From JALONO01 sp038209965 (lineage in GTDB: Bacteria > Bacteroidota > Bacteroidia > Cytophagales > Thermoflexibacteraceae), in assembly GCA_038209965.1 (NCBI GenBank), contig JBBQXF010000010.1, forward strand, positions 1 to 61,452: 61,452 bases of DNA, written 5' to 3'. The translations under genes and the position numbers were made by a program. The notes under the pieces are model-generated. The model had not been told where the DNA came from. It saw only the letters and a list, made by a program, of their open reading frames with translations, and did no database searches. Position 1 is the first letter of the stretch. Every line of letters begins with the position of its first letter. Positions 25,460 to 33,765 of the stretch are shown piece by piece.

Positions 25460-26289
25460 CGTTCAGTAAAAGTTGGGGGTTGGCAAGACCGGTTTAGGGT
25501 TTTAAAAATGGCCGGGTTAAAGGTAGGGAAAAATTCAAAAGTTGGTACTAAAATTTCAAACCCTTGGCTTTCAATGTCCCAGCCAATGTTCGGCTTTTTG
25601 TTCGGCGCTTGGCGGGTGGTGACCAAAACTATTTCTATCCTGCGCAACTTAACGACCAGTGATTGCCGAAAGTCAAAAAAAATATCCAGCGGGAGCGGTT
25701 GGCCCATCCGGATCAAGCATTGTTCTTACGTAAGTCCCTTGCAGGGTGATTTGGCCAAAAATTAACCCAAACCAATGGGCCGATTTGGACAATAATCTCC
25801 TCATCGCCTTGGGTAGTTTTGCAGCAATCCAATACCAAGACCACAAGCGCAAAGCTGCCCTGGGCAATCATTGACCCAACAAAAAAACATAGCGCAAGTG
25901 TGAGCGCCAAGTAAAATGGGTTATCTGACAATTCTTGTGGAGCAGTTTGCTTCTGTCGCGTTTACAAAGATAGAATCTAACTTATGATGCTCACTATAAA
26001 GTGCTTATAAAATTTGCTGTCTACGAGAATCAAGCTAAATAGTCATCCCTCAAAAAAATTGTCAGAGAACCAAATGTAATTATAAACTACACTGAATATG
26101 CCTGCCATTCAAGCCGTATTAATCATGTCTTCTGGGACAAAATCAGCGATAAATTGGGGGTCAAAAAAAGATCTGAGTCGTTTTGGCTGATTTTATTCCA
26201 TTTTCAAAGTTCCACCGGGCTTTGAAAATAACCTTCGGATCTAAAATACCCAACTTGAGGGAACCGGGTTTTGCGGCCCGATATTTTTG

Positions 26290-26362
26290 TCACACCCCAG
26301 GGGCCGCACCTACTGTGGAGCTGAGGCGGCACCCCGTCGGGGCTGCAGGCAGCTACATTGAT
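26290..26362. repeat. Intergenic palindromic element (CCCCG/CGGGG type)
   Basis: CACCCCAGGGGCCGCACC is followed by GGCACCCCGTCGGGGCTGC, in which ACCCCG and CGGGGC pair. In reverse it reads AGCCCCGACGGGGTGCCGCC, which I recall as a dispersed intergenic repeat in Bacteroidota genomes. No coding content. Confidence 0.45.
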
Positions 26363-26534
26363 CGCAGAATTTGATTTTTTAGCTTTGTTGTTGGTGGGTT
26401 TTGCTGGCACCAACAACGGAGTAAATTGTAGAATTTTTCAAAACACCGTCAGCGATTTCTCGATCAATATTGGTAAGTACAAAAGGTGGTTTAACTTCTG
26501 CTTCGGTGGTCGGAGATGACAAACCTTGGTTTTC

Positions 26535-26572
26535 CAATCATTGAGCCAGTGGTCACTGACTCAATGATTGGA
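26535..26572. repeat. 38-bp near-perfect palindrome after the M16 peptidase gene
   Basis: CCAATCATTGAG (26535-26546) and CTCAATGATTGG (26561-26572) are exact inverse copies, and CAGTG/CACTG sit between them around a GT centre. Only one pair is mismatched. It is 40 bases beyond the minus-strand gene end. There is no T-run, so it may act as an RNA-stabilising stem, or as a protein site. Confidence 0.8.
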
Positions 26573-26612
26573 GTATAACCGAACCGATGGCCCAGCCGTT
26601 TTGCCAGCCTGT

Positions 26613-27851
26613 TCAGCGTTGGGCCCGGTAATACAGCGTTGAGCAGTTGTCGGGGCGGAGAATGGCCCGAGCCTCGGCCTGCACCTGGGCCGGGGTCACG
26701 GCCTGGATCTTGGCCGACTCTTGGTTTACCCCTTCCGGATCGCCCAGCACGGCGGCATAGGCCAAGTTCATGGCCCGGTTGAGCACTTCCAGCTCGGAAA
26801 AGACCAAGGTGGACTCGGCTTGGTTTTTCACTTTGGCCAATTCTTCTTCGCCCACTCCGTCGGTTTGCATTTGGCCAATGATCTGGTCAATGGCTGCTTC
26901 GGCGGTTTCCAAGCTTACACCCTCGGCGGGCTTGCCCTGCACAATGACCAGCCCCTTGTCAGCACTGCCCATGATCGAGGCACTGACCGAACTCATCACT
27001 TTTTGGCTCAGCACCAACTGTTGATAGAAACGCGACGACTTGCTCCGGCCCAGGATGTCACTCATCAGATCTTGGGCATAATAGCGCGGCGATTGCTTTT
27101 CCTCCATGTGATAGACCTTGTAGAGGGCATCCACGGGCACTTGGGCTTCCACTTCCAGCCGGCGGGGCCCAGTCTGTGGGGGCTCGGCGGGCAAGCTGCG
27201 CAGGGACACATTGCCGGGGCGGATCGGCTCAAACCACTTTTTGGCCAATTGCTTCACTTGTTCCAGCCGCACATTGCCCGCCACTACCAAATGGGCGTTG
27301 TTGGGCAAATAATGGGTGTAGAAAAAATTGCGCACATCATCCATGGTCGCTTGCTCAATATGCGAAATATCTTTGCCAATGGTCGCCCATTGATAGGGGT
27401 GCACTTGATAGGCCAGCGGGCGGAGTTTGAGCCATACATCGCCGTAGGGCTGGTTAAGGTAGCGCTGTTTGAACTCCTCGATCACCACTTTGCGCTGCAC
27501 TTCCAGCACTTCGGGCTTGAACGACAGGGCCAGCATCCGGTCGGACTCGAGCCAGAACGCAGTTTCCAAGTTGTCGGCCGGCAGGGTGAGGTAATAATTG
27601 GTGATGTCGGGCGAAGTGAAAGCATTGTTTTCGCCGCCCACCCGCTGCAATGGTTCGTCGTAGGCCGGTATGTTGACCGAGCCGCCAAACATCAGATGCT
27701 CAAATAAGTGCGCAAAACCAGTTTTGTTGGGGTCTTCATCGCGGGAGCCAACATTATAGAGCAAGTTGAAAGCCGCAATGGGCACACTGTGGTCTTCGTG
27801 TACGTACACCCGCAGGCCATTGTCCAATTGAAAGTGCTGATAAGAAATCAT
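26613..27851 (-). CDS. M16 family zinc peptidase
   Basis: 412 residues. The inverted zinc motif HxxEH is present (GFAHLFEHLMFGGS), with the downstream Glu expected in VQRKVVIEEFKQR. Other family landmarks are LDNGLRVYVHEDHSVPIAAF, LYNVGSRDEDPNKTG and ENNAFTSPDITNYY. The C-terminal half matches the second, inactive M16 lobe with the YYAQDLMSDILGR region. No signal peptide starts at this ATG, so it is probably cytoplasmic; many relatives are secreted or have two-lobe partners encoded next door, and none is adjacent here. It likely degrades short peptides. Confidence 0.93.
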   Translation of the reverse strand: MISYQHFQLDNGLRVYVHEDHSVPIAAFNLLYNVGSRDEDPNKTGFAHLFEHLMFGGSVNIPAYDEPLQRVGGENNAFTSPDITNYYLTLPADNLETAFWLESDRMLALSFKPEVLEVQRKVVIEEFKQRYLNQPYGDVWLKLRPLAYQVHPYQWATIGKDISHIEQATMDDVRNFFYTHYLPNNAHLVVAGNVRLEQVKQLAKKWFEPIRPGNVSLRSLPAEPPQTGPRRLEVEAQVPVDALYKVYHMEEKQSPRYYAQDLMSDILGRSKSSRFYQQLVLSQKVMSSVSASIMGSADKGLVIVQGKPAEGVSLETAEAAIDQIIGQMQTDGVGEEELAKVKNQAESTLVFSELEVLNRAMNLAYAAVLGDPEGVNQESAKIQAVTPAQVQAEARAILRPDNCSTLYYRAQR

Positions 27852-27994
27852 GGGCTTGGTATTTTTAGCGCAAAGGTAGGGCAGCTTTCACTTGTTTTTG
27901 CCATTGGCAGCCGAAACAGGACGAATGCGCAACCAGGATAGGTTGGGCAAAACCCATTTCTGGGGATGGTCGGGTGAGGTTGGGTATTCCGCGC

Positions 27995-28372
27995 CTATAT
28001 CGCGATCAAGTTGACTTTCAGGTCGGTATCTTCGCTATATTCCTCGCCGCTGTCCCGCATGTCCACATCATTGGCCTTGTAATACCAGTTGACTTCAACC
28101 GATCCGCCCTGCTCTTTTTCGTAAGTTTCCAACAGATCAAAGATTTCCAGAAAACGGCGCGATGTGCTGGTGTTGAAATAGGCCATCCGAAAATTGAGTT
28201 GGATGGTTTGGTTGGGAACCTGAATAAAGCGGTTCAGCCAATCGAAAGCCGGCTGGTAGAACTCGAGTGTATATTCATGGTAAGACTCCCCAGAGATATT
28301 GAGCACGCCCGATCCTGCGTTGAACTCAATTTCAGGAATGAAAATATCGGCTTTGATATGAAAGTTTTCCAT
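27995..28372 (-). CDS. SiaC-family regulatory phosphoprotein (DUF1987)
   Basis: 125 residues. Start MENFHIKADIFIPEIEFNAG, with GVLNISGESYHE (the SGxSxxE motif carrying the phosphorylated Ser/Thr in SiaC), then EYTLEFYQPAFDWL and LNFRMAYFNTSTSRRFLEIF. In Pseudomonas SiaC is dephosphorylated by SiaA and phosphorylated by SiaB, and unphosphorylated SiaC activates the diguanylate cyclase SiaD. Here it lies 6 bp after the SiaB-like gene on the same strand, so the two form an operon. No siaA or siaD homologue is in the window, so the output is unknown. Confidence 0.85.
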   Translation of the reverse strand: MENFHIKADIFIPEIEFNAGSGVLNISGESYHEYTLEFYQPAFDWLNRFIQVPNQTIQLNFRMAYFNTSTSRRFLEIFDLLETYEKEQGGSVEVNWYYKANDVDMRDSGEEYSEDTDLKVNLIAI

Positions 28373-28378
28373 AAATAA

Positions 28379-28942
28379 CTATTCTACAACAGGTAAGTTT
28401 TTGCTAATCTTTACCACAAAAGTAAGAAAGGAATACTGCTCATCGACCAGTTCCAATTGGTAGCCAATTGGGTTGCCCGATTTGCGCACAATGTCGATCA
28501 AGCCCACATTGGCCCCAGTAGAATGCTCGCGCTGGGGTTGGCGGCGCTGCTCTTTGTAAAATCTTTTCCGGCCTTCTTCGTCCAGGGCATTGATCAGCTC
28601 GCAGCGCTGGGAGATTCCGGGCCCATTGGCAGCAGCAATCATGTTGCCGGAGCAGACCACATATTCGTGCTCACTCTCTCCAACGGTCAAAATTCCGACC
28701 CCGACTTCACGATCATCCTTTTTGGAAAAAGATCTGATGGCCGAATAATGATAAATATTTTGGGCCAACTCGACCACCAACCCAAAAAGCCGCTTGGCAA
28801 CCACCTCGCTGTTGGGTCTGCGCCGCAAGCTCAAGCCGATCAAGGTAAGCATGTCTTGTGAGACCATGCCTTGGAAAGACAAATGGATATGATTGATATA
28901 CAGTTCTTTGTAAAATTTTAGCTCACTGAACTTGTGTTCCAT
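28379..28942 (-). CDS. SiaB-family protein kinase (DUF6272)
   Basis: 187 residues with a GHKL-like ATPase pattern. The N-box-like RLFGLVVELAQNIYHYSA carries the catalytic Glu/Asn. EVGVGILTVGESEHEYVVCS and the later HSTGANVGLIDIVRKSGNP fit the G-box region. SiaB phosphorylates SiaC and so keeps it inactive. It is upstream of the SiaC-like gene with a 6-bp gap. The ATG at 28942 was chosen because the family N-terminus MEHKFSELKF-like is short. Confidence 0.85.
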   Translation of the reverse strand: MEHKFSELKFYKELYINHIHLSFQGMVSQDMLTLIGLSLRRRPNSEVVAKRLFGLVVELAQNIYHYSAIRSFSKKDDREVGVGILTVGESEHEYVVCSGNMIAAANGPGISQRCELINALDEEGRKRFYKEQRRQPQREHSTGANVGLIDIVRKSGNPIGYQLELVDEQYSFLTFVVKISKNLPVVE

Positions 28943-29033
28943 GATGTTAGTTTGGCAGGATGAGGAAATAGTGCCACCATATTTTTTTGAAAATTAGCAA
29001 ATATTGGGCAATTTTATGTGCCCAGCACCTGAT

Positions 29034-29522
29034 TCAAGGCAATCCCAATGGGCGAGCGTGTAAGGTGTCGGGGCAAATTGCCAGTAATTCGGCCACCGTT
29101 TGCCCAGAAACCGGATGGCAGACTTGGGCGGCAATCTCTGCCAATGGGGCCAGCACAAAATGCCGGTGGGCCATTTCCGGGTGGGGAATGGTCAATGTCG
29201 GGGTGGCCAGCACCACCTCGCCAAAGAAAATCAGGTCAATATCAATGGTGCGGGCGGCCCAGCGCACTTCCCTGATCCGCCCCATCGTTTGCTCGATGGC
29301 CAGCACTGTTTCCAGTAACCCCTCGGGTGGCAAGTCGGTGGCAATGGCCAAGGCTTGGTTGAAGAAAACTGGCTGATCGGTCAGCCCCCACGGATCGGTT
29401 TCATAAATGGCCGAAGCTTGGAGCACGCTCCCGGCCGAGCGATCAATGGCGGCCCGGGCTTGGGCCAGTTGTGCCACCCGATCCCCCAAATTACTGCCCA
29501 ATAAAAGATACACAATGGTCAT
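29034..29522 (-). CDS. folK: 2-amino-4-hydroxy-6-hydroxymethyldihydropteridine pyrophosphokinase
   Basis: HPPK transfers pyrophosphate from ATP to the pterin in folate synthesis. The family signatures are LLLGSNLGDRVAQLAQAR, VSAIYETDPWG-like (ASAIYETDPWGLTDQPVFFN), and the Mg/ATP motif RWAARTIDIDLIFFG, followed by IPHPEMAHRHFVLAPLAEI. The 162-residue length is normal. It stands alone, divergent from the 29673 gene across a 150-base spacer that is likely to contain both promoters. Confidence 0.96.
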   Translation of the reverse strand: MTIVYLLLGSNLGDRVAQLAQARAAIDRSAGSVLQASAIYETDPWGLTDQPVFFNQALAIATDLPPEGLLETVLAIEQTMGRIREVRWAARTIDIDLIFFGEVVLATPTLTIPHPEMAHRHFVLAPLAEIAAQVCHPVSGQTVAELLAICPDTLHARPLGLP

Positions 29523-29672
29523 AAATGGCGCAAAAGTTTGAGCTTTCCAAAAAGCTGAGCTTGTCTACCGCAAAGTAGCGATGGAAATAGTTAAACAAAA
29601 AATATTACATTTACCGGTCAGTACGGTGCCCCTTGGGCAGCTTTGGCTTCAATTCCTTTTTTTACCTGCACA

Positions 29673-30473
29673 ATGGCTTACCTGAACCGATTGCAAACCG
29701 ATGGCAACGGCAATATCCAAGTGGTGGATGTCACCAATTCCACCATTACGATCAATACTGCCGACAATACCGCGCTCTATCAATTGATTGATGAAATAAA
29801 AGCACTGCACCATGACGGTAAAATACTGCATCTATTGGTGTTGGCCACCACCCGCGATCGTCTGAAGGGCTTGTCCTCACCGCTGGAAGGCGAACCGTTC
29901 TGGCCGACGGTACTGGCCCAGCACGGCCCCAACCCTGAGGATTGGCGGCCCTATTACGACGATAAAATTAGTCAACTGATCATGGATTATCATAAAGCTT
30001 CAGGGTTCAAGGTCGAGGCCTTGTTTGTCGACGGGTGGGATGTGGCCAATGAACTGGACATTGTCAGCGAAATCAAATCCGTTCTACGCCGCAAAACGGT
30101 GTTGCTGGTGGACAGCATGGCCTTGGATTTTGCCGAAAACCGAACCTTGGCCAAACTGTTTGATGAAGACGAGATTGGCGGCTGCCTCGTGCCCATCTGG
30201 CAAGAACACGACGCAAAGCTGCAAACCCACCTCCAATCCAAGGCTTTTGGCGTATTTTCGCACTTGAATACCTTGTTCCACAAAAAGTTTCATGTCTCGT
30301 GTGTGTTTATCGAACTGGCCGTGCCCACCAAAGAGCTGCTCTTCCGGCGATTGACCAACATTGCTACCAAGCATTTGGCCCTTCAACCCGAAAAGCGCAT
30401 TAAATTTGGCCAGTTGGCAGCCGAGCAAAGAGCCGATATGGCAAGTAGAATATTAAATTTTCCTACGCTATGA
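29673..30473 (+). CDS. Unassigned partner protein of a KGGVGRT ATPase module
   Basis: 266 residues. The N-terminal leader GNGNIQVVDVTNSTITIN is a short Asn-rich beta motif that I recall at the head of several Bacteroidota conflict-type proteins. Then comes a predicted alpha/beta domain: HDGKILHLLVLATT (a TIR/Rossmann-like first strand), a WPTVLAQHGP segment, VEALFVDGWDVANELDIVSE, TVLLVDSMALDFAENRTLAK and DEIGGCLVPIWQ. No catalytic motif was recognised. It overlaps the ATPase gene by 4 bp (ATGA), so the two are translationally coupled and probably work together. The ATG at 29673 is preferred to the upstream TTG. It may be an effector or a sensor; this is inference. Confidence 0.75.
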   Translation: MAYLNRLQTDGNGNIQVVDVTNSTITINTADNTALYQLIDEIKALHHDGKILHLLVLATTRDRLKGLSSPLEGEPFWPTVLAQHGPNPEDWRPYYDDKISQLIMDYHKASGFKVEALFVDGWDVANELDIVSEIKSVLRRKTVLLVDSMALDFAENRTLAKLFDEDEIGGCLVPIWQEHDAKLQTHLQSKAFGVFSHLNTLFHKKFHVSCVFIELAVPTKELLFRRLTNIATKHLALQPEKRIKFGQLAAEQRADMASRILNFPTL

Positions 30474-31765
30474 TCGTTACTTTTTATTCCTACAAAGGCG
30501 GGGTGGGCAGGACCCAACTGGCAGTCAACGTTGCCAGTTACTTGTGCCATTACCAAGGCAAAAAGGTACTGATGATCGATTGGGACCTGGAAGCCCCCGG
30601 GCTGCACTATTATTTCAAGAAAGATAAGAGCGAGATCAACAAGGGCCTGATCGAACTGTTTGGCGAGTACCAGAAACTGGCCCGGGGCGAAAAACCCTTG
30701 ATCGAAGAGGCCCTGCCCTTTTTTGATGAATCCTACGTGCTCAACTTGGCCCGTTCCGAGCGGAGTGGGGGCCAGATCGACTTGATCGCCGCCGGTAAAT
30801 ATGATGACCAGTACAACTATAATGTAAGCAAGTTTGACTGGTTTGACTTTTATGAAATGCTAGACGGCAAAGCCTACATTGAATTTATCAAAGAGAAGCT
30901 GAATGCGCTGGACTACGACTATGTATTTATCGATAGCCGGACCGGAATCAGCGATTATTCCGGTATTTGCAACATCCAAATGCCGGTGCTCAATGTGCTG
31001 GTCATTGCCCCGACCAACCAAAACTTTGAGGGTTGTTGGCGGGTGGCCAACAGCATTGTCCAATCGCCGTATGTGACCAACGGGGAATTTAGGAAACCTT
31101 ATATCTTGCCCATCCTGTCGCGTTTAGATCGTGGATCCGAAAAAGCTGATTATTGGATCGGGCGGTTCAAAAGTGAATTTGAAATATACATCCAACAGAT
31201 CAGTAGCTTTTTGTTGGATTTACAAGAAAGAAACCGGGTTTATATCCGCGACACCGAGTTCAATAATATCGTGACCAACTCCGTGGATGAATACATCAGC
31301 AATACCATGCTGGAATACAACAAGGTGTTCTCCACGGGCGAGAATATCTTGTTCAATGAGCAGGCCGAACGGATTTCTACGGCGTCACTTTCCAAAAACT
31401 ACGAAAATATTGCTACCCGGATCCGCTATTTCAACTTGGACTACAACGGGGAAAGCAAAGAAACTGATTTCAATAAAACAATCAAAAAAATTCGCAACCT
31501 GTTGAGCCACAATGAGGTAATGAAAGCCTTCAACCTGCTCACCGACAGCAAGTACCTCAACGCGGATGAGCGAAACCTGCTTATGTTGCTCCGCTCACGC
31601 TTCAACAACTTGGACAGGAGCACTAAGAAAGCAATTATTTCATCTACTGAATATAACTTGGAAGTAAACCGGATCATTGTGGGCATCTTGGATTTGCTGG
31701 AGAGTGTTGGCCGGGGCAACAACGATTTGCCAAACAATGAGCAGCTTTCCCGTCAGCGGCAATAG
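30470..31765 (+). CDS. KGGVGRT-type P-loop ATPase with a C-terminal EAD11-like domain
   Basis: 431 residues. SIMIBI/ParA-Mrp type ATPase: deviant Walker A FYSYKGGVGRTQLAVNVA (residues 5-22), LMIDWDLEAPGLHYYF switch I region, and YDYVFIDSRTGISDYSGICN (Walker B). Residues ~345-420 (KTIKKIRNLLSHNEVMKAFN, then LLMLLRSRFNNLDR and STEYNLEVNRIIVGILDLLE) match my recollection of the effector-associated domain EAD11. That domain is a small helical adaptor that recruits proteins bearing the same domain in conflict systems. No partner EAD is in the window, although the ROCO tail is similar in kind. The upstream partner gene overlaps by 4 bp. Confidence 0.85.
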   Translation: MIVTFYSYKGGVGRTQLAVNVASYLCHYQGKKVLMIDWDLEAPGLHYYFKKDKSEINKGLIELFGEYQKLARGEKPLIEEALPFFDESYVLNLARSERSGGQIDLIAAGKYDDQYNYNVSKFDWFDFYEMLDGKAYIEFIKEKLNALDYDYVFIDSRTGISDYSGICNIQMPVLNVLVIAPTNQNFEGCWRVANSIVQSPYVTNGEFRKPYILPILSRLDRGSEKADYWIGRFKSEFEIYIQQISSFLLDLQERNRVYIRDTEFNNIVTNSVDEYISNTMLEYNKVFSTGENILFNEQAERISTASLSKNYENIATRIRYFNLDYNGESKETDFNKTIKKIRNLLSHNEVMKAFNLLTDSKYLNADERNLLMLLRSRFNNLDRSTKKAIISSTEYNLEVNRIIVGILDLLESVGRGNNDLPNNEQLSRQRQ

Positions 31766-31830
31766 GAGCTGTCAACCAGCAGAAGTACTTGTTATTTGGC
31801 CACTGTTCGTTAGTACAAAAACTAGTTTTT

Positions 31831-32718
31831 ATGCCTACCAAAATCGTTCAACTCGCAGTTTTACTGGCTGGCTTGGCCAGTACCGGGCTGGCCCAACCGC
31901 CCCCCGAAACAGACATTTATTTGGCCGATCTGGCAATCAAGCGGGGCAAGGTCAGTATTTTATCGCCCGAAAATGTGACCAATCGGACCGGCTACGACAA
32001 CCAGCCCAATTTTTTGCCCGATGGCAAAAGTTTTTTCTATACGGCGTGGCAAGCCGATGGCCAGACCGATATCTATCAATACGATCTCAAAACCAAGACC
32101 GCCAACCCGCTCACCCGCACCAAAGAGAGTGAGTACTCAGCAGCACTGACCCCTGACGGCAAATGGTTTTCCACCATCCGGGTAGAAGCCGACGGCACGC
32201 AGCGCCTGTGGAAATTTCAATTGGCCGATCCAGGGCAGGCCGCATTGGTGTTGGAGCAACTCAAACCAGTGGGCTATTATGTGTGGCAGGGCGCTGATCA
32301 GTTGGTCTTGTTCGTCTTGGGCGAGCCCAACGCGCTCTATGTGGCCGATGCCAGCACTGGCCAAGCTACCCAGCTCGAGAGTGGCGTAGGGCGTTCGTTC
32401 CACCGCATTCCGGGCGACAAGTACGGGGTCAGTTTTGTCCACAAAATATCTGCGCAACAGTGGGTGATCAAGCGGCTGGATCTGCGAACCCGGCAAATTA
32501 CCCCGTTGATCGAGACCTTGCCCGGCTGCGAAGACTTGGCTTGGATCAAGGACGGCACCATTTTGTTGTCGCAGGGGAGCAAAGTTTACCAGAGTCGCCC
32601 CCAAGTGGATCGTACTTGGACCGAAGTGGCCGATTTTGGCGCGCTGGGCATCAAACAAGTAACCCGGCTGGCGGTGAATCCCCGGAGCAAAAAACTAACT
32701 TTTGTGGCGAGCAAATAA
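31831..32718 (+). CDS. TolB-like beta-propeller protein, exported
   Basis: 295 residues. Signal peptide (MPTKIVQLAVLLAGLASTGLA, cut after AQP). The mature protein has repeated PD40/WD40-like blades: YDNQPNFLPDGKSFFYTAWQ, TDIYQYDLKTKTANPLTRT, SEYSAALTPDGKWFSTIRVE and later weaker ones. TolB/PD40 propellers usually bind peptides or other proteins; this one lacks further domains. It is convergent with batA with only 3 bases between stops. ATG 31831 was chosen over the upstream start at 31789 because it begins the signal peptide. Confidence 0.82.
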   Translation: MPTKIVQLAVLLAGLASTGLAQPPPETDIYLADLAIKRGKVSILSPENVTNRTGYDNQPNFLPDGKSFFYTAWQADGQTDIYQYDLKTKTANPLTRTKESEYSAALTPDGKWFSTIRVEADGTQRLWKFQLADPGQAALVLEQLKPVGYYVWQGADQLVLFVLGEPNALYVADASTGQATQLESGVGRSFHRIPGDKYGVSFVHKISAQQWVIKRLDLRTRQITPLIETLPGCEDLAWIKDGTILLSQGSKVYQSRPQVDRTWTEVADFGALGIKQVTRLAVNPRSKKLTFVASK

Positions 32719-32721
32719 AGG

Positions 32722-33765
32722 TCAGTCTTCTAGGGCATTGGTAATAAAAGTATTTTTGAGCAGCAGCCAGGCCAAGAAGAACAAGATGGCCCAAGTCAAA
32801 TAAACTTGGTAAAAATCTTTGGTGTCGCGATAGCGCGATTCTTTGATTTCCGCTTTTTCGTAGCGGTTGATCCGGTCAAACACTTCCTCTAGAGCTTGTT
32901 GGTCGGTGGCCCGGAAATACTGCCCCTCACCGATTTGGGCAATCTTGCGCAGTGTACTCTCGTCCATGCTATTGTCCACGTAGCGTGGGCGGCCGAACAA
33001 GTCTTGGCCAAACGGCACCTTGCCCTCTTTGCCCACGCCGATGGTGTAAATTTTGCAACCGTAGGCAAAGGCCAACTCCGCCGCCGTGATTGGGTCAATG
33101 CTGCCCGCCGTGTTTTCCCCGTCGCTCAGCAGGATAATTACCTTGGACTTGGACTCCGACTCGCGCATCCGGTTCGTCGCCACGCCCAGCGCACTGCCAA
33201 TGGCCGTGCCCCGGTTTTGGATCATGTCAAAATTGATTTCTTGGATGTAGTTTTTGAGCAGCGCATAATCGGTGGACAGCGGCGAGAGCGAGTACGCATC
33301 GCCGGAAAAAACCACCAGCCCGATCCGATCTTGAAACCGGCCCTCCACAAATTTACGGGCCACTTCTTTGGCCGCCTCCAATCGGTTGGGCCGGAAATCC
33401 TCGATCTGCATCGATTCCGAAATGTCCAGGCAAAGGATGATATCGATGCCCTCTGTCCAGCGTTCCACTCTTTCATCCGAAACCTGGGGGCGGGCCAATG
33501 CCACCAGAACCAAGGACAATACCATGACCATCAGCAGGCTCGGCAAGTGGCGCAAGACAGCCCAGGGACTGGTCACTGCTTCGCGCTCAATAATGGCAAT
33601 CTCCAACTTTTGCCGCCGCCCGATGTGGATAAACCAACGCAAAATATAGAGCAATGGCATAAACAAGATGGCGAACAAGTAGTAATCTTGGTAGGGCTTG
33701 GCCCCCCACTCAAATTGCTCGAAAGTAGCGGGCAAAAACCATTTGATGTCGAGCCAATCAAGCAT
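32722..33765 (-). CDS. batA: BatA-like von Willebrand factor A membrane protein
   Basis: 347 residues. Two N-terminal membrane spans (YYLFAILFMPLLYILRWFI and LPSLLMVMVLSLVLVALARP), then a VWA domain with an intact MIDAS: DISES (114-118), NRGTAIGSAL with the Thr, and LLSDGENTAG with the Asp. A C-terminal membrane anchor (YLTWAILFFLAWLLL) closes it. Bat (Bacteroides aerotolerance) operons run moxR, DUF58, a DUF4381-like gene, then batA and batB. Here the start overlaps the upstream gene by 8 bp, so coupling is likely. Function in the phylum is linked to MoxR-driven envelope or stress tasks. Confidence 0.9.
   Translation of the reverse strand: MLDWLDIKWFLPATFEQFEWGAKPYQDYYLFAILFMPLLYILRWFIHIGRRQKLEIAIIEREAVTSPWAVLRHLPSLLMVMVLSLVLVALARPQVSDERVERWTEGIDIILCLDISESMQIEDFRPNRLEAAKEVARKFVEGRFQDRIGLVVFSGDAYSLSPLSTDYALLKNYIQEINFDMIQNRGTAIGSALGVATNRMRESESKSKVIILLSDGENTAGSIDPITAAELAFAYGCKIYTIGVGKEGKVPFGQDLFGRPRYVDNSMDESTLRKIAQIGEGQYFRATDQQALEEVFDRINRYEKAEIKESRYRDTKDFYQVYLTWAILFFLAWLLLKNTFITNALED

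Larger units (their letters stand above)
25460..26612. other. Long AT-rich spacer, few credible genes
   Basis: About 1.15 kb with no recognised gene. One weak minus-strand frame at 25713-25931 (72 codons, MSDNPFYLALTLALCFFVGS) begins like a signal peptide but ends in sequence that changes sense into another frame, so it may be a decayed secreted protein. 25930-26180 is AT-rich and empty. The remainder holds the two inverted-repeat elements listed separately. Confidence 0.45.

Noticed and set aside
26721..27707. 328-codon plus-strand frame
   Set aside because: Antisense of the M16 peptidase gene, with the HxxEH gene clearly the real one.
29673..30473. Assignment of the partner protein to TIR or caspase families
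   Set aside because: Only the first strand is TIR-like; no conserved Glu/His-Cys catalytic set could be placed.
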